DNA of 64,000 nucleotides from Seriola aureovittata (Eukaryota > Chordata > Actinopteri > Carangiformes > Carangidae). Below, piece after piece: positions 14,150-27,162 of the stretch (positions are counted from its first letter, which is position 1; the number at the start of each line of letters is the position of its first letter). Where the stretch lies: assembly GCF_021018895.1 (NCBI RefSeq), contig NC_079382.1, positions 23,575,001 to 23,639,000 on the forward strand, in the 5' to 3' direction. The notes below the pieces were generated by a model. It was not told the DNA's origin. It saw only the letters and a program-made list of their open reading frames with translations, and did not search any database. Position numbers and translations under genes: made by a program.

Positions 14150-14871
14150 TGACTGATGACATGACAGTAATCTTATCACACTGTGTTTTCTCTGTGACTG
14201 AGCTACACCCCTGTAATAAGGAGGAACAGCGTTCATGTTTGCTGTTAAATGGATTAAAGGTTAGCTGTAGTCATTTTTCCTATGGGGTAACATCAGTGAA
14301 TCACATCCGGTATGCAACACACATACACCACTTGACAAGAGCGACTGTAAAAAGGCTGGAAAATAAGTCAAAAAACTGGTTTTATAAGCAAAGCTAGGTT
14401 TCCTGACTGATTAGCTAGCCGTGCTAACCGCTTTTCCTGAGGTGCTTCAAGAAAACAGGGCAGGTTTAAAAGGAACCTGCTGGCAATAAATCATTTTCTA
14501 TGTCGGATACGTCATCTCCTGGGTTCACTAATTGCCTTAAAACACGGTGTAAAAATAACAGCTACTGCCCGAGACGTCGACAGGCGGTTTGTTAGCTCAG
14601 AAAACAGCGGAACATTTAAGCTAGTTTTCAAGCTGTGAGGTTTATTTATTAGCTAACTTCCCAACCCCCCACCCTCGGCCTGCACAACAGAACAACAACA
14701 ATGGGTTTGGACTAGGTGAAGCCGTTGGGCATATTCCATCCGGATTTACCTTTCGGTTCAACATAGTGGGTTAAATATAGTTTATATTTTTAATAAAACT
14801 CACCCCCAAAATCCGCAGGGACACCGGGGAGGTAGACTCGGAGGTTTGCTTCGTTCACTGGTGTCTCCCAT
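6173..14871 (-). CDS. zfand3: AN1-type zinc finger protein 3, six coding exons, complete
   Basis: Joined exons, all on the minus strand: 14804-14871, 10174-10214, 7831-8022, 6683-6748, 6428-6598 and 6173-6327. They total 693 nt, or 230 aa plus stop, against 227 aa in human. Phases agree at every junction and splice sites are GT-AG. The start MGDTSERSK matches the family N-terminus. An A20-type finger (RCPCGFWG...NLCSKCFAD, about residues 17-37) is split between exons 1 and 2. A low-complexity Ser/Pro/Gln linker follows. The C-terminal AN1 finger ([13 protein letters not shown]...CRCGYVFC...HDC) is followed by the diagnostic end [20 protein letters not shown]20/AN1 proteins bind ubiquitin, and ZFAND3 has also been described as a transcriptional co-regulator in pancreatic cells. 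The last exon carries the most conserved part. The neighbour btbd9 is also its neighbour in mammals, which supports orthology. Confidence 0.95.
8023..10173. other. zfand3 intron 2, no separate gene
   Basis: Non-coding apart from repeats. It has a C homopolymer at about 8813-8830. A possible decayed hAT-like element spans roughly 9245-9510: one end reads gggatgccacgatcacg and the other gatcagcggccgatcaatcagatcaccc, and both carry GATC-rich motifs common at fish hAT ends. No target duplication was established. Confidence 0.4.
10316..10499. mobile_element. Non-autonomous hAT-like MITE (184 bp)
   Basis: The ends are inverted repeats, CAGTGGTTCCCAACCT at the left and AGGTTGGGAACCACTG at the right. 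They match the terminal motif of many vertebrate hAT/Charlie elements. The flanks atccagtt (10308-10315) and atctagtg (10500-10507) are an 8-bp target duplication with two mismatches, which fits hAT. There is no internal coding capacity. It lies in zfand3 intron 1. A decayed relative with a similar right end (gttgagaactgctg) lies near 17017-17031. Confidence 0.85.
10655..10737. repeat. Dispersed repeat, copy 1 of 2
   Basis: The segment reading tctcttttcagactgaacat and continuing to gctcattgtaggatattatcaat recurs at about 16088-16180 in the same orientation with few changes. It is about 80-90 bp long with no coding potential. The family is unknown to me. Confidence 0.7.
11660..12053. repeat. 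(TA)n, poly-C and (CA)n simple-repeat cluster
   Basis: A (TA)n tract lies at about 11661-11707. A C homopolymer at about 11970-11990 runs straight into a CA tract (to 12053) interrupted by CG. They lie in zfand3 intron 1. Apparent reading frames over the tract are repeat artefacts. Confidence 0.9.
12555..13545. mobile_element. Foldback-type element with ~400-bp inverted arms
   Basis: The left arm (about 12555-12975) reads on the opposite strand as the right arm (about 13120-13545) with scattered mismatches. Matched anchors include cagcagaacatgtttgt versus acaaacatgttctgctg, gaattcaacagttacaag versus cttgtaactgttgaattc, and ttaccatggaaac versus gttaccatggtaa. The spacer is about 145 bp and there is no transposase frame. 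This is the structure of a non-autonomous DNA transposon with long terminal inverted repeats. I did not fix the exact ends or the target duplication. Confidence 0.75.
13801..13850. repeat. (CA)n microsatellite, uninterrupted
   Basis: Twenty-five pure CA units in zfand3 intron 1. A second pure tract of GT units lies at 14113-14148. Confidence 0.95.
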
Positions 14872-17800
14872 GACTTCCAACAAAAAAAAAAAACGCGAGG
14901 CTGGGGATGAGACCGGGGCCTGGTCGTTCAGGGGAAAAAACGATCCAACAACTCGAGTTAGACACAAAATAAAAAATAAAAAAAGATAAATGTCCTCTTT
15001 GTTTAAAGTCCACAAGCCGTTCAAAGAAAACGGGGGAAGGAGAGGGGCCCACAAAGCCTTCCGTTAAGAGAAACAAAACGGCTCAGTTTGAACTGGAATA
15101 ATTGAACGGCACTCAAAGCAATCAGCTGGACGTTCGGACTTTACGACCGACAGCCGAGAACAGGGGGGCGCCGCGGGGTTTCAGTCGACACCAAACGGCT
15201 TAAAAGACCCTCATCTGTCCGCAGACACTTCCAGGACACAACCACGGCGACGTTAAATACACGGGAGGGTCAGAGAAAGGAGAAAATAAATAGATAGACT
15301 GAGGCCTTCCCCTCTGAACACTTCAGGACCACCCCTATTCACACGTCGCTGGCACCGAGTACGTTGGGCCGGAAACGCGTCCATCAAACCAGAAATGTCA
15401 ATATTGCCCCAACGAAGCGACGGTGCCACAAACAAGACACGTCAATTCAACATTATACGACTGAAAACCGACGAAATAAACATAAAAACGAGAAATCTAA
15501 CATGTTATATTCACTTTAAATGAGCACAAGGCGAGGTATGGATCAGATCGGACTTGCTTTGATCACTGGTTTTATTGTAATCCGTTTTTACCAGATTACA
15601 GAGACAGACTTAACTCCCCAAGACGTCTGTAATTAACAAAAGAAAATAAAATCAACCTGAAACCAGATTACATCACAACATTATCATTTTATCTAACAGG
15701 AGGACTGACATTGAAGACGTGACTGTGGTCACTGAAAGGAAACCTCATTCACATTAAAATGCAGCAGGTTACTCTACATGGCAAAAATAAGCTGTGGCAG
15801 CTGTTTTCCTAGCACCTCTGTTCATTGTATGATATAATAGTTTGTTTGTGATGGTTCTAGTTGATTAAACCACCACTGATTGGTTCAAAGAGCTACATTA
15901 GCATTCATTAAGGTGCGTTTCAGGTGACCTAATGACCTGAAGTCCAATATTTACTCTCCTTTGAGCTCCAATTTGGCCTCCACCAAACTTTGAGGGCTGG
16001 CCCCCGACTCTCAAATGAACTCCAGATATAAATTCCTTTACAACAAAGGTTAACTTCTGCCAAATTAGCTGCCCCAGTTTTTTTCCTCTCTTTTCAGACT
16101 AAACATCTTTATATTTTTAGCTCATTGTAGGATATTATCAATTGTGTTGATTTTGCTACAGCAAACATGTAAAAGGCCAAGAAGGGACAGTGGTGGAGAA
16201 ATAGCAACAGCTATAAACTCTTTGTGGAACACATTCATTTCACGCCTTGTTTTCAAACTGTTAAATTGCATCGTCCCTATTAAATAAATAAACTGAACTG
16301 AAAACAGACAGAAGTGACGCTGATGAGAGTGAAATGAAACTGTAAAGTTGGGAGCTATCTACCCTGCTACCCTTATAAAGGGTTTAGGAATGGTTAATAA
16401 TTAGCTTATTAATCCAATTAACACTTCATAAAACATAAATAAACAATTATAAACAAGTTATAACACAGTTTTCATACATTGATGCAGGCTCACTATTTGG
16501 CAAGATGAAGGTATTGCTTACTACTCATTAATCTTACTAATGAGTTACTACCATTTATAAACGGTAAGAGGAGCCTTATTGTAAAGTGTAAAACACGTCA
16601 CCAAACAACAAACTTGAAGAAGCAGCAGGTACAGATGCTGATGATGGAGAAAACAAAGAGATATGAGGCTGAACAGTTCAGATACATGTGGACTCACTAT
16701 TTGGCAAGCAACAGGTCACTGTTGCCCTCTTTATCTAATGTGTAATAGTAGCTTATAGATGATTTATAAAGTGTTAAGTTAATTAGAACAACAAACTATA
16801 ATTATTGCAAGTCGGCCGACAAATCGTTTGCAAAACAGAACAATTTTTGGTGAAAAGATGTAAATAAAAAAGATAATTCATATTTTCAAATGTTTGGAAA
16901 CAAAAGGAACTTTCAAAATAATTTGCAACCTGGCTTTATTTGGCCTCCGTATCACTATGTGGTCGAATGTGGGCTGCAAACATGTTAAAGATTTTATGGG
17001 GCCCTGAGTTGGAAAAGGTTGAGAACTGCTGAATCACATTCAGAAATCCTTCATAAGGGTCGTCTTATGGCAGATTTAAGTTCAGGTAGCACAAGATAAA
17101 ATGAAATGATAGCGGCTTTTAAACCAGATTTTATCTCTACAGGACAGTGTCCACATCAGGTAATGATGCAGGTGATGCGCCTTATTCAAATGACCACAAA
17201 AGCCACCTTGGGGAAGAGTTAGCTTCTGGCTCGCTGAGGAGTCGGGCCCCGGGACAGTTTGCTGCTTCGCCCGTAAAAATGCCCAATAACAATTATGCCT
17301 TTGATCAGTTATTACATTAATTTACAGACAAATACCACACAGGTTAAATATGAGTGTTTCCACATCAGTTGAGCAGGTGAACTCAGGTTTCTGTCCCACT
17401 GCTCCGTTTAAACCCTCTCACTGTTACTGTGGACAAACAAGATGATGACTGAGGCGACAGAAACGAGTCAAATCTGACTTCTGAGCTCCAAAATGAGAAG
17501 ATGTTAAATGTCTGTAGCAGTGACCGGATCATGATGAGCACTGTGACAGAAGCTCTCAGGACTAGAGAGAAGACAGACATCGCTGTATTGCTTGTATCAA
17601 AGACCTCCGCTGTGTTCGACAGCAGTGATTCAGGCAAGCAGCAATAAACATTAATGAACAATGTCAGTTGTTTCCATTATCACATTTTTGACAGGCAATG
17701 TTCTGAACAAGAGGCAGTGAAATGCAATCACACGTCAATGGTCAAAACAAATATATATATTAGCTCAAACTATACACATACATAAAGTTAGATGGGGGTG

Positions 17801-19646
17801 GGGAGTGTGTTCTCTACATTACAGTGTAACCTGAACAACGGCCCAATTCAGTCCTCTGGTTATTAAAGAAGACTTAATCCAACCAATGGCTAATCTTCTA
17901 AAACATAGATGGATGACTAGAGGAGGTTTATAGAAACATCAGTGTCGTTAAGGTAATTCAGATTATTTAACATCAAACAAAAGGTTTCAAAATAAAAGAC
18001 AACTCAAAAGTGCAACATCAGGACACGAAGGAAACAAACAGGAAGCACAGCAGCGTACGGAGGCCCAGGAAGGCCAGGCAATTTATTTTTTTGCCAGGAT
18101 CATTTTTTAACATCGTTATAAACACCCCGAGAGGAAAGTGATTTCTTTGTTTTCCTGGGGGGGGGGAATATTTGTTAACAACTTAAAAATGAAAATGATT
18201 GCCCCCCCCCCAAAAAAATATTCTTTTCACTTGCATTTCATTTCATGACAATGTTTTTACAGCCGAAAAAAAAAGATGATCCTGGGATAAAAAGAAAGAA
18301 AAGCCTTTCTGGGCTTCCGTAGTGTCCTTTAAGGCCAGTGAAGGGTTTTTTTCCCCAGAAAAAAAATAAATAAAATAAATCATCAGTGGCCTCTCGGGGG
18401 GTTTTATAATGATGAAAAAAACATTTGGAAAAATAATGATCCTAGCCAAAAAAAAAAAAAAAAAAAAAAAGCACTTGCCTTTCAGGACTTCTGTACACTG
18501 AGAGATTCATTTAAAACAAACCTACAAAAACACACAAAAGACTCAAACCTGACACGTCCGAGAGCGAGGAAGTGTTTCAATTCATTTCACACACAAACAC
18601 AAAGATACCAGATCCAGCACCCGGTACTGTTCTTCAGTCAGAAGACCCAAGCTGCAACCTTTATTTCTGTCTACTTGAGTAAAGAAAAATAAAGTGCCAA
18701 TAGCAGCTGCTCATGTATCTACGGTATAGAAACTTTCTTCCTGGCAGCTCTAGTGCATACATAATTTGGTCCGCCTCAATGTTCAACTAATTGATTTCCC
18801 CAATCATTTGTGCTAAGCTATTCAAGTGCTTAAAATGCTGAATTAAGACACTTAATTAAATCTATCTTTCGTTTTAGTGAGGTGTTTCTTTGTTTTCTTG
18901 AGGTATGAATTCTAACTATCAAAAACGTCACACCAGAATAGGACCAGAGGTTTTTTCGTTTCAGGTGTGAAAACCTGTGAACAAATACTCAAACAGCTAT
19001 TACTTAATATGCAAATGCATAATTGGATTAAGTGCTATTTGCATACAAATGCCACAGAATGCGTTAGCTCCACAGCTTTGGCAAAACCCTTTCGAGAATT
19101 AAAGTCTAAAGTTTGAAAAATACTCGACTGCTACTCCGTTAGCTCGATGGTATGAAAAGTGAGTAGAGTCCGTTTAAGACAGTTTCTTAAAAAAATAGCT
19201 TGTTTAAGGATAAAATCCACTTCTTTTGGAAATATTAACTCGTAAAATTCAGATAGCAACCCCCCGCCCCCCCACACCCTGGTCTTACTGCTCTTTGGTG
19301 GTTGGGAAAACCACGTTTCAGTGTGTGCCTCATCTTTGGAGAAGTAAAGTTTCCACTTGGTTTTGAAGGGATAAAACTCGAGTCTTAGTAGCTAAAAAAG
19401 TACCTTCACAAAAATGCATGAACCAGTGGATGTTAACACCCAACTATCAGTTTCAGAACTGGGAAGACTGGAGCCCTAGATGCTGCTGCTACAGATAAAC
19501 CAGTCTCTAATGTTGCACTTATGACAGAGGGACCATGGGTAATGACAATGAGACGATCGCCGGACGTTAGCAGCGTTGTAGCAGTGCAGTCTGGATGATG
19601 ACGGCTGTGCAAAATGGCATTGTGAGGTCCCCCCCACCCCCTCCTC
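14872..19646. other. zfand3 promoter side and btbd9 3' flank, no gene
   Basis: The first ~500 bases are GC-rich with many CpGs and should hold the zfand3 promoter and 5'UTR (minus strand). From about 17.7 to 19.6 kb the sequence is probably btbd9 3'UTR and flank, with A homopolymers near 18450. Between them I see only A/T-rich DNA and decayed repeats, including the second copy of the 80-bp dispersed repeat near 16088-16180. Confidence 0.45.
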
Positions 19647-20110
19647 TTAAGGATGGGACTGCGAGGACGACGATGAGGTGGAGGAGGGCTGGGAAGGCAG
19701 CAGGCTGTGTGTGCGTGAAGGTCGCTGGGGTCGCGGTTGCTGGGGGGCGGAGCCAGAGTCGGAGGAGTTTAGGCCCGGACTGCCTTCGTTCACCTCGGCG
19801 TTGAGCTGGGCCGGACACTCGAAGTGAACACAGTGGAAGACCTGCAGAGAGAGGACGGTCACACGGGGGGAACCACCAGCACACACAACCCCACTGAAAC
19901 CCCTCCCCCCTGGGGTAAAGTCCGATCTCTCTCCCTCCTGCAACTGGTTCAGAGTCCAGCAGCTCAGTCTCTTACTGGTTCTAACAGACGCCGTCACATC
20001 ACGTGACCCTCGCTGCCCTCCATCGCCCCCCCGTCTGTTTTACAACTGACTGTAAGATTTATTTTTCTGATCTTTTTAATTTCGCTTTTATAGCTTTTAC
20101 TGTATTTGCA

Positions 20111-20175
<65 letters not shown>

Positions 20176-23100
20176 GTATGTGTGTGTGTGTGCGCGTGTG
20201 TGTGTGCGTGTCTAAACGGCATCTGCTCCTCTAATTGTCCTTATTGATATTGAGTCATACTGTTTGTCCTTCCTCTGTAACTCGTCTGTCTGATATTTGA
20301 TTTCTGTCAAAGCTCTTTGTAAAGTCGGTTTTAAAGGTGCTATATAAATAAATATATTATCATTATTATTATTATTATAACAACACTGTTATAACTATAT
20401 GATATAATATATATTCTGCTTGTGAAGGCGACAAGCAGCCACCATCAGCTAAGACACGATTAATCCGGTTAATTCAGGCAGGTTTTAAAAGTGTTCAGGT
20501 ATCCAGTGAAAACACCTGAGACTCACATTAAAAGAAAAACAGAAAGACGTTCTCACCTCATTAGCAGTGTTGTGAGTCCCAACAATACGGATGAAGGACG
20601 CAGGCTGCTTATCGAACTTCAAGGTCTGCCATGATCTGTAAGAGAGAAACGCATCAACTTTCAGACTCCATCTTTGTTTGTATGTGTTTTTATTTACAAC
20701 ACGTCTGTCTGTTGTGATTGTGTCACAGCTCCTTGATTATTGTACAGAGACAGTTTCTGCTTCTTCAGGTTCAGAGTTCATCTACCTATTTAAAAAAACA
20801 TCTGTCAAAAATAAGACTGAGTCAACAACAGCTCGATGATAAACTGCAATAATCTTTGAAATGTGGAGACAAGCTCTAAGATTTGTTTTGTTTTTCTCCC
20901 ATTAATTTGAAAAATCCCATAAGCCACTTGAATTCAAAATGGCCGCCATTCCTGGCATAGGAAACATATATTTTACCACAGAGTTTTACCCACAGGACAG
21001 ATTTCAATCATTTTGTAAAGTTAATGTTTCAGACTCTGAGACGTCAAAGTCACAATCTTACATTTCCTCAGAGCTTCATTTGTGCAGTTTCTGATGTCAC
21101 GTGAAAATGTGTCTACTTTACTCATCATAACATTAGCTCTCTAGGCTAACTCGCTAGTGCTAGGCTAGTCAGCAAGCTTTGATAAGAGATTTGACACGTG
21201 GATGAACTTATTGCAAAAAATAACAATTCCTTTCCCAGAAATGGCGGCCATCTTGAAATGTGTTCTATCCACACAGTGATACAAGGAGGATTTGTGCCAC
21301 TTTAGCATTTGTTTCCACATGTGAAAGATTTCCCTGAAACATGCAGTTACCAGCTGAAGCAGTGGTTCCAGTTCCTCTGTTTTACAGCTCAAACTAACAT
21401 AAGAATGAACAAAGGTAGGTGTCATGAAAAAACCAGTGTGTGTGACGGGTAACTACGATGATGAAATATGACCTGTATGTGCAGAACCTTTTTCTCTACC
21501 GACTTAATGTGCAACAGAAGTTGTTTGTTCTGGATCCCTGCCTCAACTCAAAGACGTGTTTTCAGATCAGCCTGTGTCTTTAAAGGACCAAGGAAAAACG
21601 ATGCTGCCTCTTGGCGTCATGTAGCGGGAATAAATCGCGGCACGGTGAAAGAGACGGGAGCCTCACCGACACGCCACCCTGGTGCGGTCGACCACCTTCG
21701 TCCACTGCTGCTGGTTGGTGGAGACCTCGATGTAGTAACTGTAGGAGCGCTCGTCACAGTCCCAGAGCAGCAGCCTGAGCACAGGAGAGGCAGAACAGTG
21801 AACTGACTCCGTCTGCACTTTAACCGCTCTGACGTCTTCATGACGTCTCACACTGTCGATTCAAACGCTGCTGATCCTTTAGATTGATGCTGCAGTAAAT
21901 ATTGGTTAAATGTCATAAACACAACAAACTGCCACTTCCTGTATTTTATATCAACACTTTCAGTTGTAGCAGGTGAAATAAAAAGTTAATATCCAAATTC
22001 TACTATTAATTATTGAGTCCGACAAACTTATAATCTATGATGTTACACGAACACTAATTTTTAATTTTTAAATAAATGGAATGATGCCTTGCTCCTGTTG
22101 TAAACCGAACTCAGGCTGCGTCCACATGAATGATCTCCGACACACACATGACCAGTCACCCACACTGAGCACGTGCGAGCCGGTGTAAACAGGAAGTAGA
22201 TTGTCTCCTTTGCAGTTGTAGCATTAAAACAGAGAAGTGAACAACAAGGTCAGTAACACTGTCATTCATCATCATGTTGTATTCACCACTGGTAGTCCAG
22301 GCTGATGACAGCCAATCAGGAGAGACCGTGGGTGTGACCTCATCGTTTACAAAGGTCTCAGTTTCTGTCCAGACTACAACACAACCCGTGTTTTCAGAAT
22401 AAAGCACAACCTCAGAGTTTTCAAAATAAAACAGCTCCAGCAGAGTTTCTGAAAGATTCTGTTTTCGTCGTGTTGACGGAGGAAGAAATGTAGGAAAAGA
22501 GACGCGAAGAAAAACATTGACACATGGACGCAGCCTCAGAGCTGACAGTGTGGCCACGCCTACCTCAAGGAGCCGATGGAGTAGGGCTGAGCCAGCTGGA
22601 TGACGATGGCTCCTGAGCCCAGCTGATGGCAGGTGTATCCGGAGTCCCAGTCGTAGTTTCGCGTGTCACCGTTGAGCAAGGCATTCCTGCTGCGGCTCAC
22701 GCCCTCGACGACGCTGGCACAGGACGCGATGGTCGCCACGTTCTCACTGGGCACTGCAGACAGGAACGACAGGTCCAGACACATGTTTTCATGGCAGATG
22801 TTTAGCTGCTTCAGACTGTTTAGCACAATGAAGACTCAACAACTTACCCACAAGCCCGTTCTCCAGGGTGAATGGGTGGTTTGTGAACATGCATTCAAAA
22901 GCCACGAGGTGGAAGACCTTGTTGACCGTGTTGTGTGTTCCCACGATGCGAATATACCTGAGATAAACAACAACAACATGACATATGAGTGGGCGGGGAA
23001 ACCAGCCGACCACAATCCGCTCTATAAACGACCAGGAGGAGCTGATTCCATCTCTGTCATTTTAACAAAGAGCTCACACGCAGCTCTTTGTTAAAATGAC

Positions 23101-26100
23101 CGAGGTGGAATCAGATTCGTTTTGATTCATCCACCAACAACTCCCGCCTGAAAAGAGGACAGATGTGCTTCATGTGTGCGAGCCCTGCTTCTCTGGTGAA
23201 CAGGTGAACATGTGGTAACAGTTGGTGTAAGAGAAGTTTACCTGCAAACTCGTGGCGTGAAGTACAGATTCTGCCACGAGCGGCACAGGTATTTGGAGTG
23301 GTCCACAACACGCACCCAGTCCAGCTCATCCATGGACACCTCGATGTAGTAGGAGTACGACCTTAAACGATCAGAGATGACATTAGAACACAAACCGCCT
23401 CAGACTGAGTCGCTACAACGAGGTTCATGGAAAAGCCAAAAATAAAAACGCGTTTTTTAAAATGTGAAACGGAAGAATCACGTTCAAAATCAGAGTCCAT
23501 AAGAAAGAAAATGGATTCTGTCAGAAATCATTGTGTAAGACACAGATTTGTTTTTGGTGTTTTAAACCTCGGATCACTTTGTTACGACGGAGTATTATCT
23601 AAAATTATGGGGAAAAAGTCGTAATATTTCAAGAATAAAATTGTAACATTAGGAGAATTAAAATGTAAAATTTGGAGAAAATTTTTTTTTTTTTATGAAT
23701 ATTACATCAACCAATCAAACAGGTGAACGGATAATCAGTGGCAGCTGCTGTTTGTCTGTCTGACAATAGAATAGATTCAGTTTCTTCACAATCTTTTCAA
23801 TGTCCTGATGAAGGTGATGATGATGATGAGTCAAAAGATGAAGGTTCTCCTTATTAGTGAAACCTAAAGTAGAACTTCACAGGATGCTCCACGTTCCTTT
23901 TTTTAAAGCTTCTGATGTTTCCCTCTAAAAAACACTTGACCTAAAATTACAACTTTATTCCTGTAATATTATGATTTTATTCTCAAATTCACGACTTTAT
24001 TCTTGTAATTTCAGATGTTCTCCTTGTTGTGGCGCTAATACTCCGTCGACTTTGCCAACACGGTTTGTTGGAACCAGTCAAACTACATTTGAGTGCTGCC
24101 AGTCAGCTACTTCAACAATAACCACTGTGAATTATACTTCACAAGTCCAAGATAAACTAAAATTAAAATCTTCTTTGTTAGTCTGTAACGTGTCTCCTTT
24201 GTTACCGGCTGTCTCTGTCCCACAGCAGGAGACGCATGTGGTTGATGATGAACGGCTGGCCCAGTTTGACCTGGATCCCGGCCCTGCCGTCCTCCTCGAT
24301 GGGGTGTCTGGAGAAGCCGTGGTCCAGGTCGTAGTTCTGGGTGTCCCCGTCCAGCAGCGCCGACTTCAGCTCCCCTTTCACCACCTGAGCTCCGTACTTC
24401 ATGGTGGCGATGTTCTCCTCTGGTACTGGAACCCAAGAAGGAAGACATGAAGGACAAGTGCAAATAAAGACGGATAAGACACAGAAATCACCTCGATTTC
24501 ATTTTCATTTAATGTCTGAAGGATTCATGGCAGCAGTAAGAACAGTAAGACACTGACTGAGCATCCCGCGGTAGTTCAGGTCCATGTTGCGACTCTCGGA
24601 GCGGGTCTTAATGGCGTCCAGCAGGTCGTCTGGGCTGAGGAGGCCGGACGGTCGCACCACGTTCAGCATCTCCGTCAGGGTCATGAGAGGCAGCCGCACC
24701 GCTGACATCACTTCCTGCGTGTCAGCCCCCTCCTCGTGCTGCCGGCACCAGCGACACAAGGCCTGGAAGATCTCCTTCTCGCTGGTGGCAAATGAGTCTC
24801 TGCTGACCACGGTCAGAAGAGCGGTCTGAAACAGAAAGAAAGATGACAAAGTGTCACTATTTTTTATATGCTAATTGATTAACTTAAAAAACCTGAATAA
24901 AAACATATTCTGAAGGTTTATGGGAATGTCTCCATGTCATTATCTTAGCTGAAGTTACATTGAGTGACAGATGCCGCAGCCCGAAAGCGTGTGGTTTCAC
25001 ACACACCTGAACTCTGCTGTGCCATCTTGTCAATTACCTGCCACTAGAGGTCACTGTATCCCAGGTTTATGCTACACCAAAGGGATGAGACATGAGATCA
25101 AACCATACTTCCTGACATATGGAGCAGTGAGCGTTGTCCTGATGTAAGACTGAACCATACTGCCACCTCGTACCTTGGAGAGCGAGAGGAAGCCGTCAGA
25201 ATTCAACACCTCGGGTGCGTGTCTGTCCATGTAAGCACAGCAGGCCGCACTGAGCGCGCTCAGAGAGTAGAGACTGGCCACGTCAAAGACCAGGCAGACG
25301 TTGTTGGTGTGCAGGATGGTGCGCAGGAACTCGGAGGTGGAGTCCTCCAGTGGCTGCAGGCCGTAGCGGTGAGCCAGGCCCAGGAAGTCCAGCAGCACCT
25401 CCTCCCGGGCAGAGCTGAGGCTGGCCCTGCCCGTGTACAGGTAGTTTAGCAGCATCGAGAAGGCTTCGGCCCGCGTCTCCTCCAGACACACCTCGGCCTG
25501 GGGCTGGGACTCTTTCATCCCACCGTACAGCAGAGCCCTGAAGGAGCCAGAGGTGTTCATAGTTTTTATTTATTCAAATGGTTGTAAATGTTATGATTCA
25601 TTTTCTACACCAAGATTTGACTTCAGACCGTCACAAACGGCAGCGAGCAGTCTTACAAACACACAGCATTTTATTCTGAAAAACACACTGAGTAATAGAA
25701 ACTGGCAAAGCCTCAAGCCCCCCCACTGACTAAATCTCATGTGTATCTAGAGTTAAACAAAAAACATAGAGGAGAGGCTGTGAAATTACAAATACAACAC
25801 TGACACAGAATTCATCTTCATTTGTGTGATCTACAGAGTAATAAGAGAATTGAATACTTTAGTATCCACAAACACAAGATGAAGAGAATCAGCTGGTCCT
25901 CACATTTAAGGAGATAGAACGAGGAACTGTTTGGCAAGATTTCAACAGTAGCCAGGACAAGATGTGTTTATAAAGTTTCACGCAGAGCAGAGGTGGACAG
26001 TCCACAGCTCCATTACTGGAGTCAGAGTAATGATCCTCATGGTCAAAAACTACTCCAATACTCCAAAGTGAAAGTTGTTCAGTCAGATTTTTGCTGGAAT

Positions 26101-27139
26101 ACTTCATTTTAAAGTATATTTGCATGTCTACATCATTGTATTGTTCCACATTTACAGAATCTAATGACTGTGACACAACATACTGACTGACTGTAGAAGC
26201 TGTATGTATGCTACAAAGACTGTAGATATGTCTGTAAAAACACAACTAATTTAACAAAAGAACAATTTTTTTAGTCGGTGATGAAGTCTGGTTGTGATAA
26301 ACACAGCAAACATTTAACACAGCAATCTTCTTTATTTCTAAACCTTCAAATACAGACTTCAGATCAGACCATGGTCTCTGGTGAAGAATCTTCTGCTTCA
26401 TCTTTATCTAACGTCGACATCGTTAGGACACTGACAGGTTCAAGCATGACTGACAGCAGAGGAGTTGGCTATGATTGTTTTTTTCTCCTGAGATGACCAC
26501 GGCATATGTTTTATCACATTTTAGAAAATAAGATTCATTCCACTGACTAAAAGCTAAAGGAAGCACTTCACAGAAATGTAGAGGAGTAAAAGTATTTTTA
26601 AACTCCAGTACTCCAATACCGAAACTAAAGTAAAAATCTGACTGAACAACTTTCACCTGTATTGATGTTACATTTGACTGGAAGGGTTTCTATACTCTGA
26701 CTCAAGTAATGACGTTGTGTGCTTTGTCCATATCTTTCTATTTCCAAGCTCATGAAATAAAAAGTAACACTGATTAACATTTGCAGAAAGTCTAATGTTA
26801 AAGCTTCTTTGCTGCAGGGTTTGTGCTTCCAAAAATCAACGACGTGTAATTTTCCCAGGGGTGGCCAAACCTTTCCATGCAGCTGTTAAAGTGGGTCTAC
26901 CAAAGGCACTGTAGTATTAAGAGAGGTAAGACAAGTGACAACATTTACAGTTACCTGAAGTAGTGACAGCGCGCTGCCAGGATGACCCGGTGCGCAGGGA
27001 AGCGCTTCCCCTCCACGATGAAGGTAACGTCGCTGTACTCTTCACCGAGCACCAGGGCTCCCAGCTGCTCCGACAGCAGGTGGATGTGGTCGATCTCCGA
27101 CACGGAGGCCAGTGGACGCAGAGGGTGACTGTTACTCAT
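19647..27139 (-). CDS. btbd9: BTB/POZ domain-containing protein 9, ten coding exons, complete
   Basis: Coding exons on the minus strand: 26955-27139, 25174-25537, 24558-24825, 24206-24425, 23242-23361, 22848-22957, 22564-22753, 21667-21774, 20557-20635 and 19647-19841. They sum to 1839 nt, or 612 aa, the same length as human BTBD9. All phases agree. The N-terminus (MSNSHPLRP, then YSDVTFIVEGKRFPAHRVIL) begins the BTB domain, roughly residues 20-140. A BACK domain follows (about 140-240), then two related F5/8-type discoidin-like repeats, each with LL(W)DRD or LLLWDCD and IRIVGTHNT motifs. The C-terminal tail is Ser/Pro/Gln-rich and less conserved. The BTB domain suggests a Cullin-3 adaptor role. 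In animals the gene affects sleep, movement and iron handling, and human variants associate with restless legs syndrome. The tail ends SSSSSQSHP then TAA. Several transposon fragments sit in its introns. Confidence 0.97.
20110..20212. repeat. (TG)n microsatellite, imperfect
   Basis: About 100 bp of TG units with occasional CG and TA interruptions, in the last btbd9 intron. Confidence 0.9.
20850..21310. repeat. Dispersed repeat, copy inverted relative to 35.4-35.9 kb
   Basis: Sequence here (gaattcaaaatggccgccat, gtgggtaaaa in reverse, ggctaactcgctagtg) is the reverse complement of sequence at about 35425-35890. A shorter same-family fragment lies at about 44445-44570. It is a multi-copy element of several hundred bases. 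Boundaries are approximate and the family is unknown. It lies in a btbd9 intron. Confidence 0.7.
22112..22536. mobile_element. MITE-like element with GGCTGCGTCCACATG ends
   Basis: The left end aggctgcgtccacatg and the right end cacatggacgcagcct are inverted repeats flanking about 425 bp in a btbd9 intron. A minus-strand open frame of about 130 codons inside resembles no protein I know and looks like transposon filler. A related end motif, tacgtccacatgaagccg, bounds another element at 52337-53292. The target duplication is not clear. Confidence 0.65.
23057..23099. repeat. Perfect 18-bp palindrome with 7-bp loop
   Basis: The arms tcattttaacaaagagct (23057-23074) and agctctttgttaaaatga (23082-23099) are exact reverse complements around cacacgc. 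Imperfect pairing continues outward (gattccatctctg with cgaggtggaatc), giving arms of about 32 bp. It lies in a btbd9 intron. Confidence 0.9.
23585..24048. mobile_element. Mutator-like MITE (464 bp)
   Basis: The terminal inverted repeats are CGACGGAGTATTA at the left and TAATACTCCGTCG at the right. The flanks actttgtta (23576-23584) and actttgcca (24049-24057) match at 7 of 9 positions. A 9-bp duplication suggests a Mutator-type element. Inside are sub-terminal motifs of the kind aagaataaaattgtaac and attctcaaattcacgacttta, the AGAATAAAGTCGTAATATT-type sequence frequent in fish MITEs. No coding capacity. Confidence 0.75.
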
Positions 27140-27162
27140 GGTCGACGTGTGCCACAGTCACA

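Noticed and set aside
13698..14152. Open frames with long Cys-Val runs
   Set aside because: They are translations of CA/GT microsatellites.
22156..22557. 133-codon minus-strand open frame in a btbd9 intron
   Set aside because: It lies exactly inside a MITE-like element with inverted ends, and resembles no protein I know.
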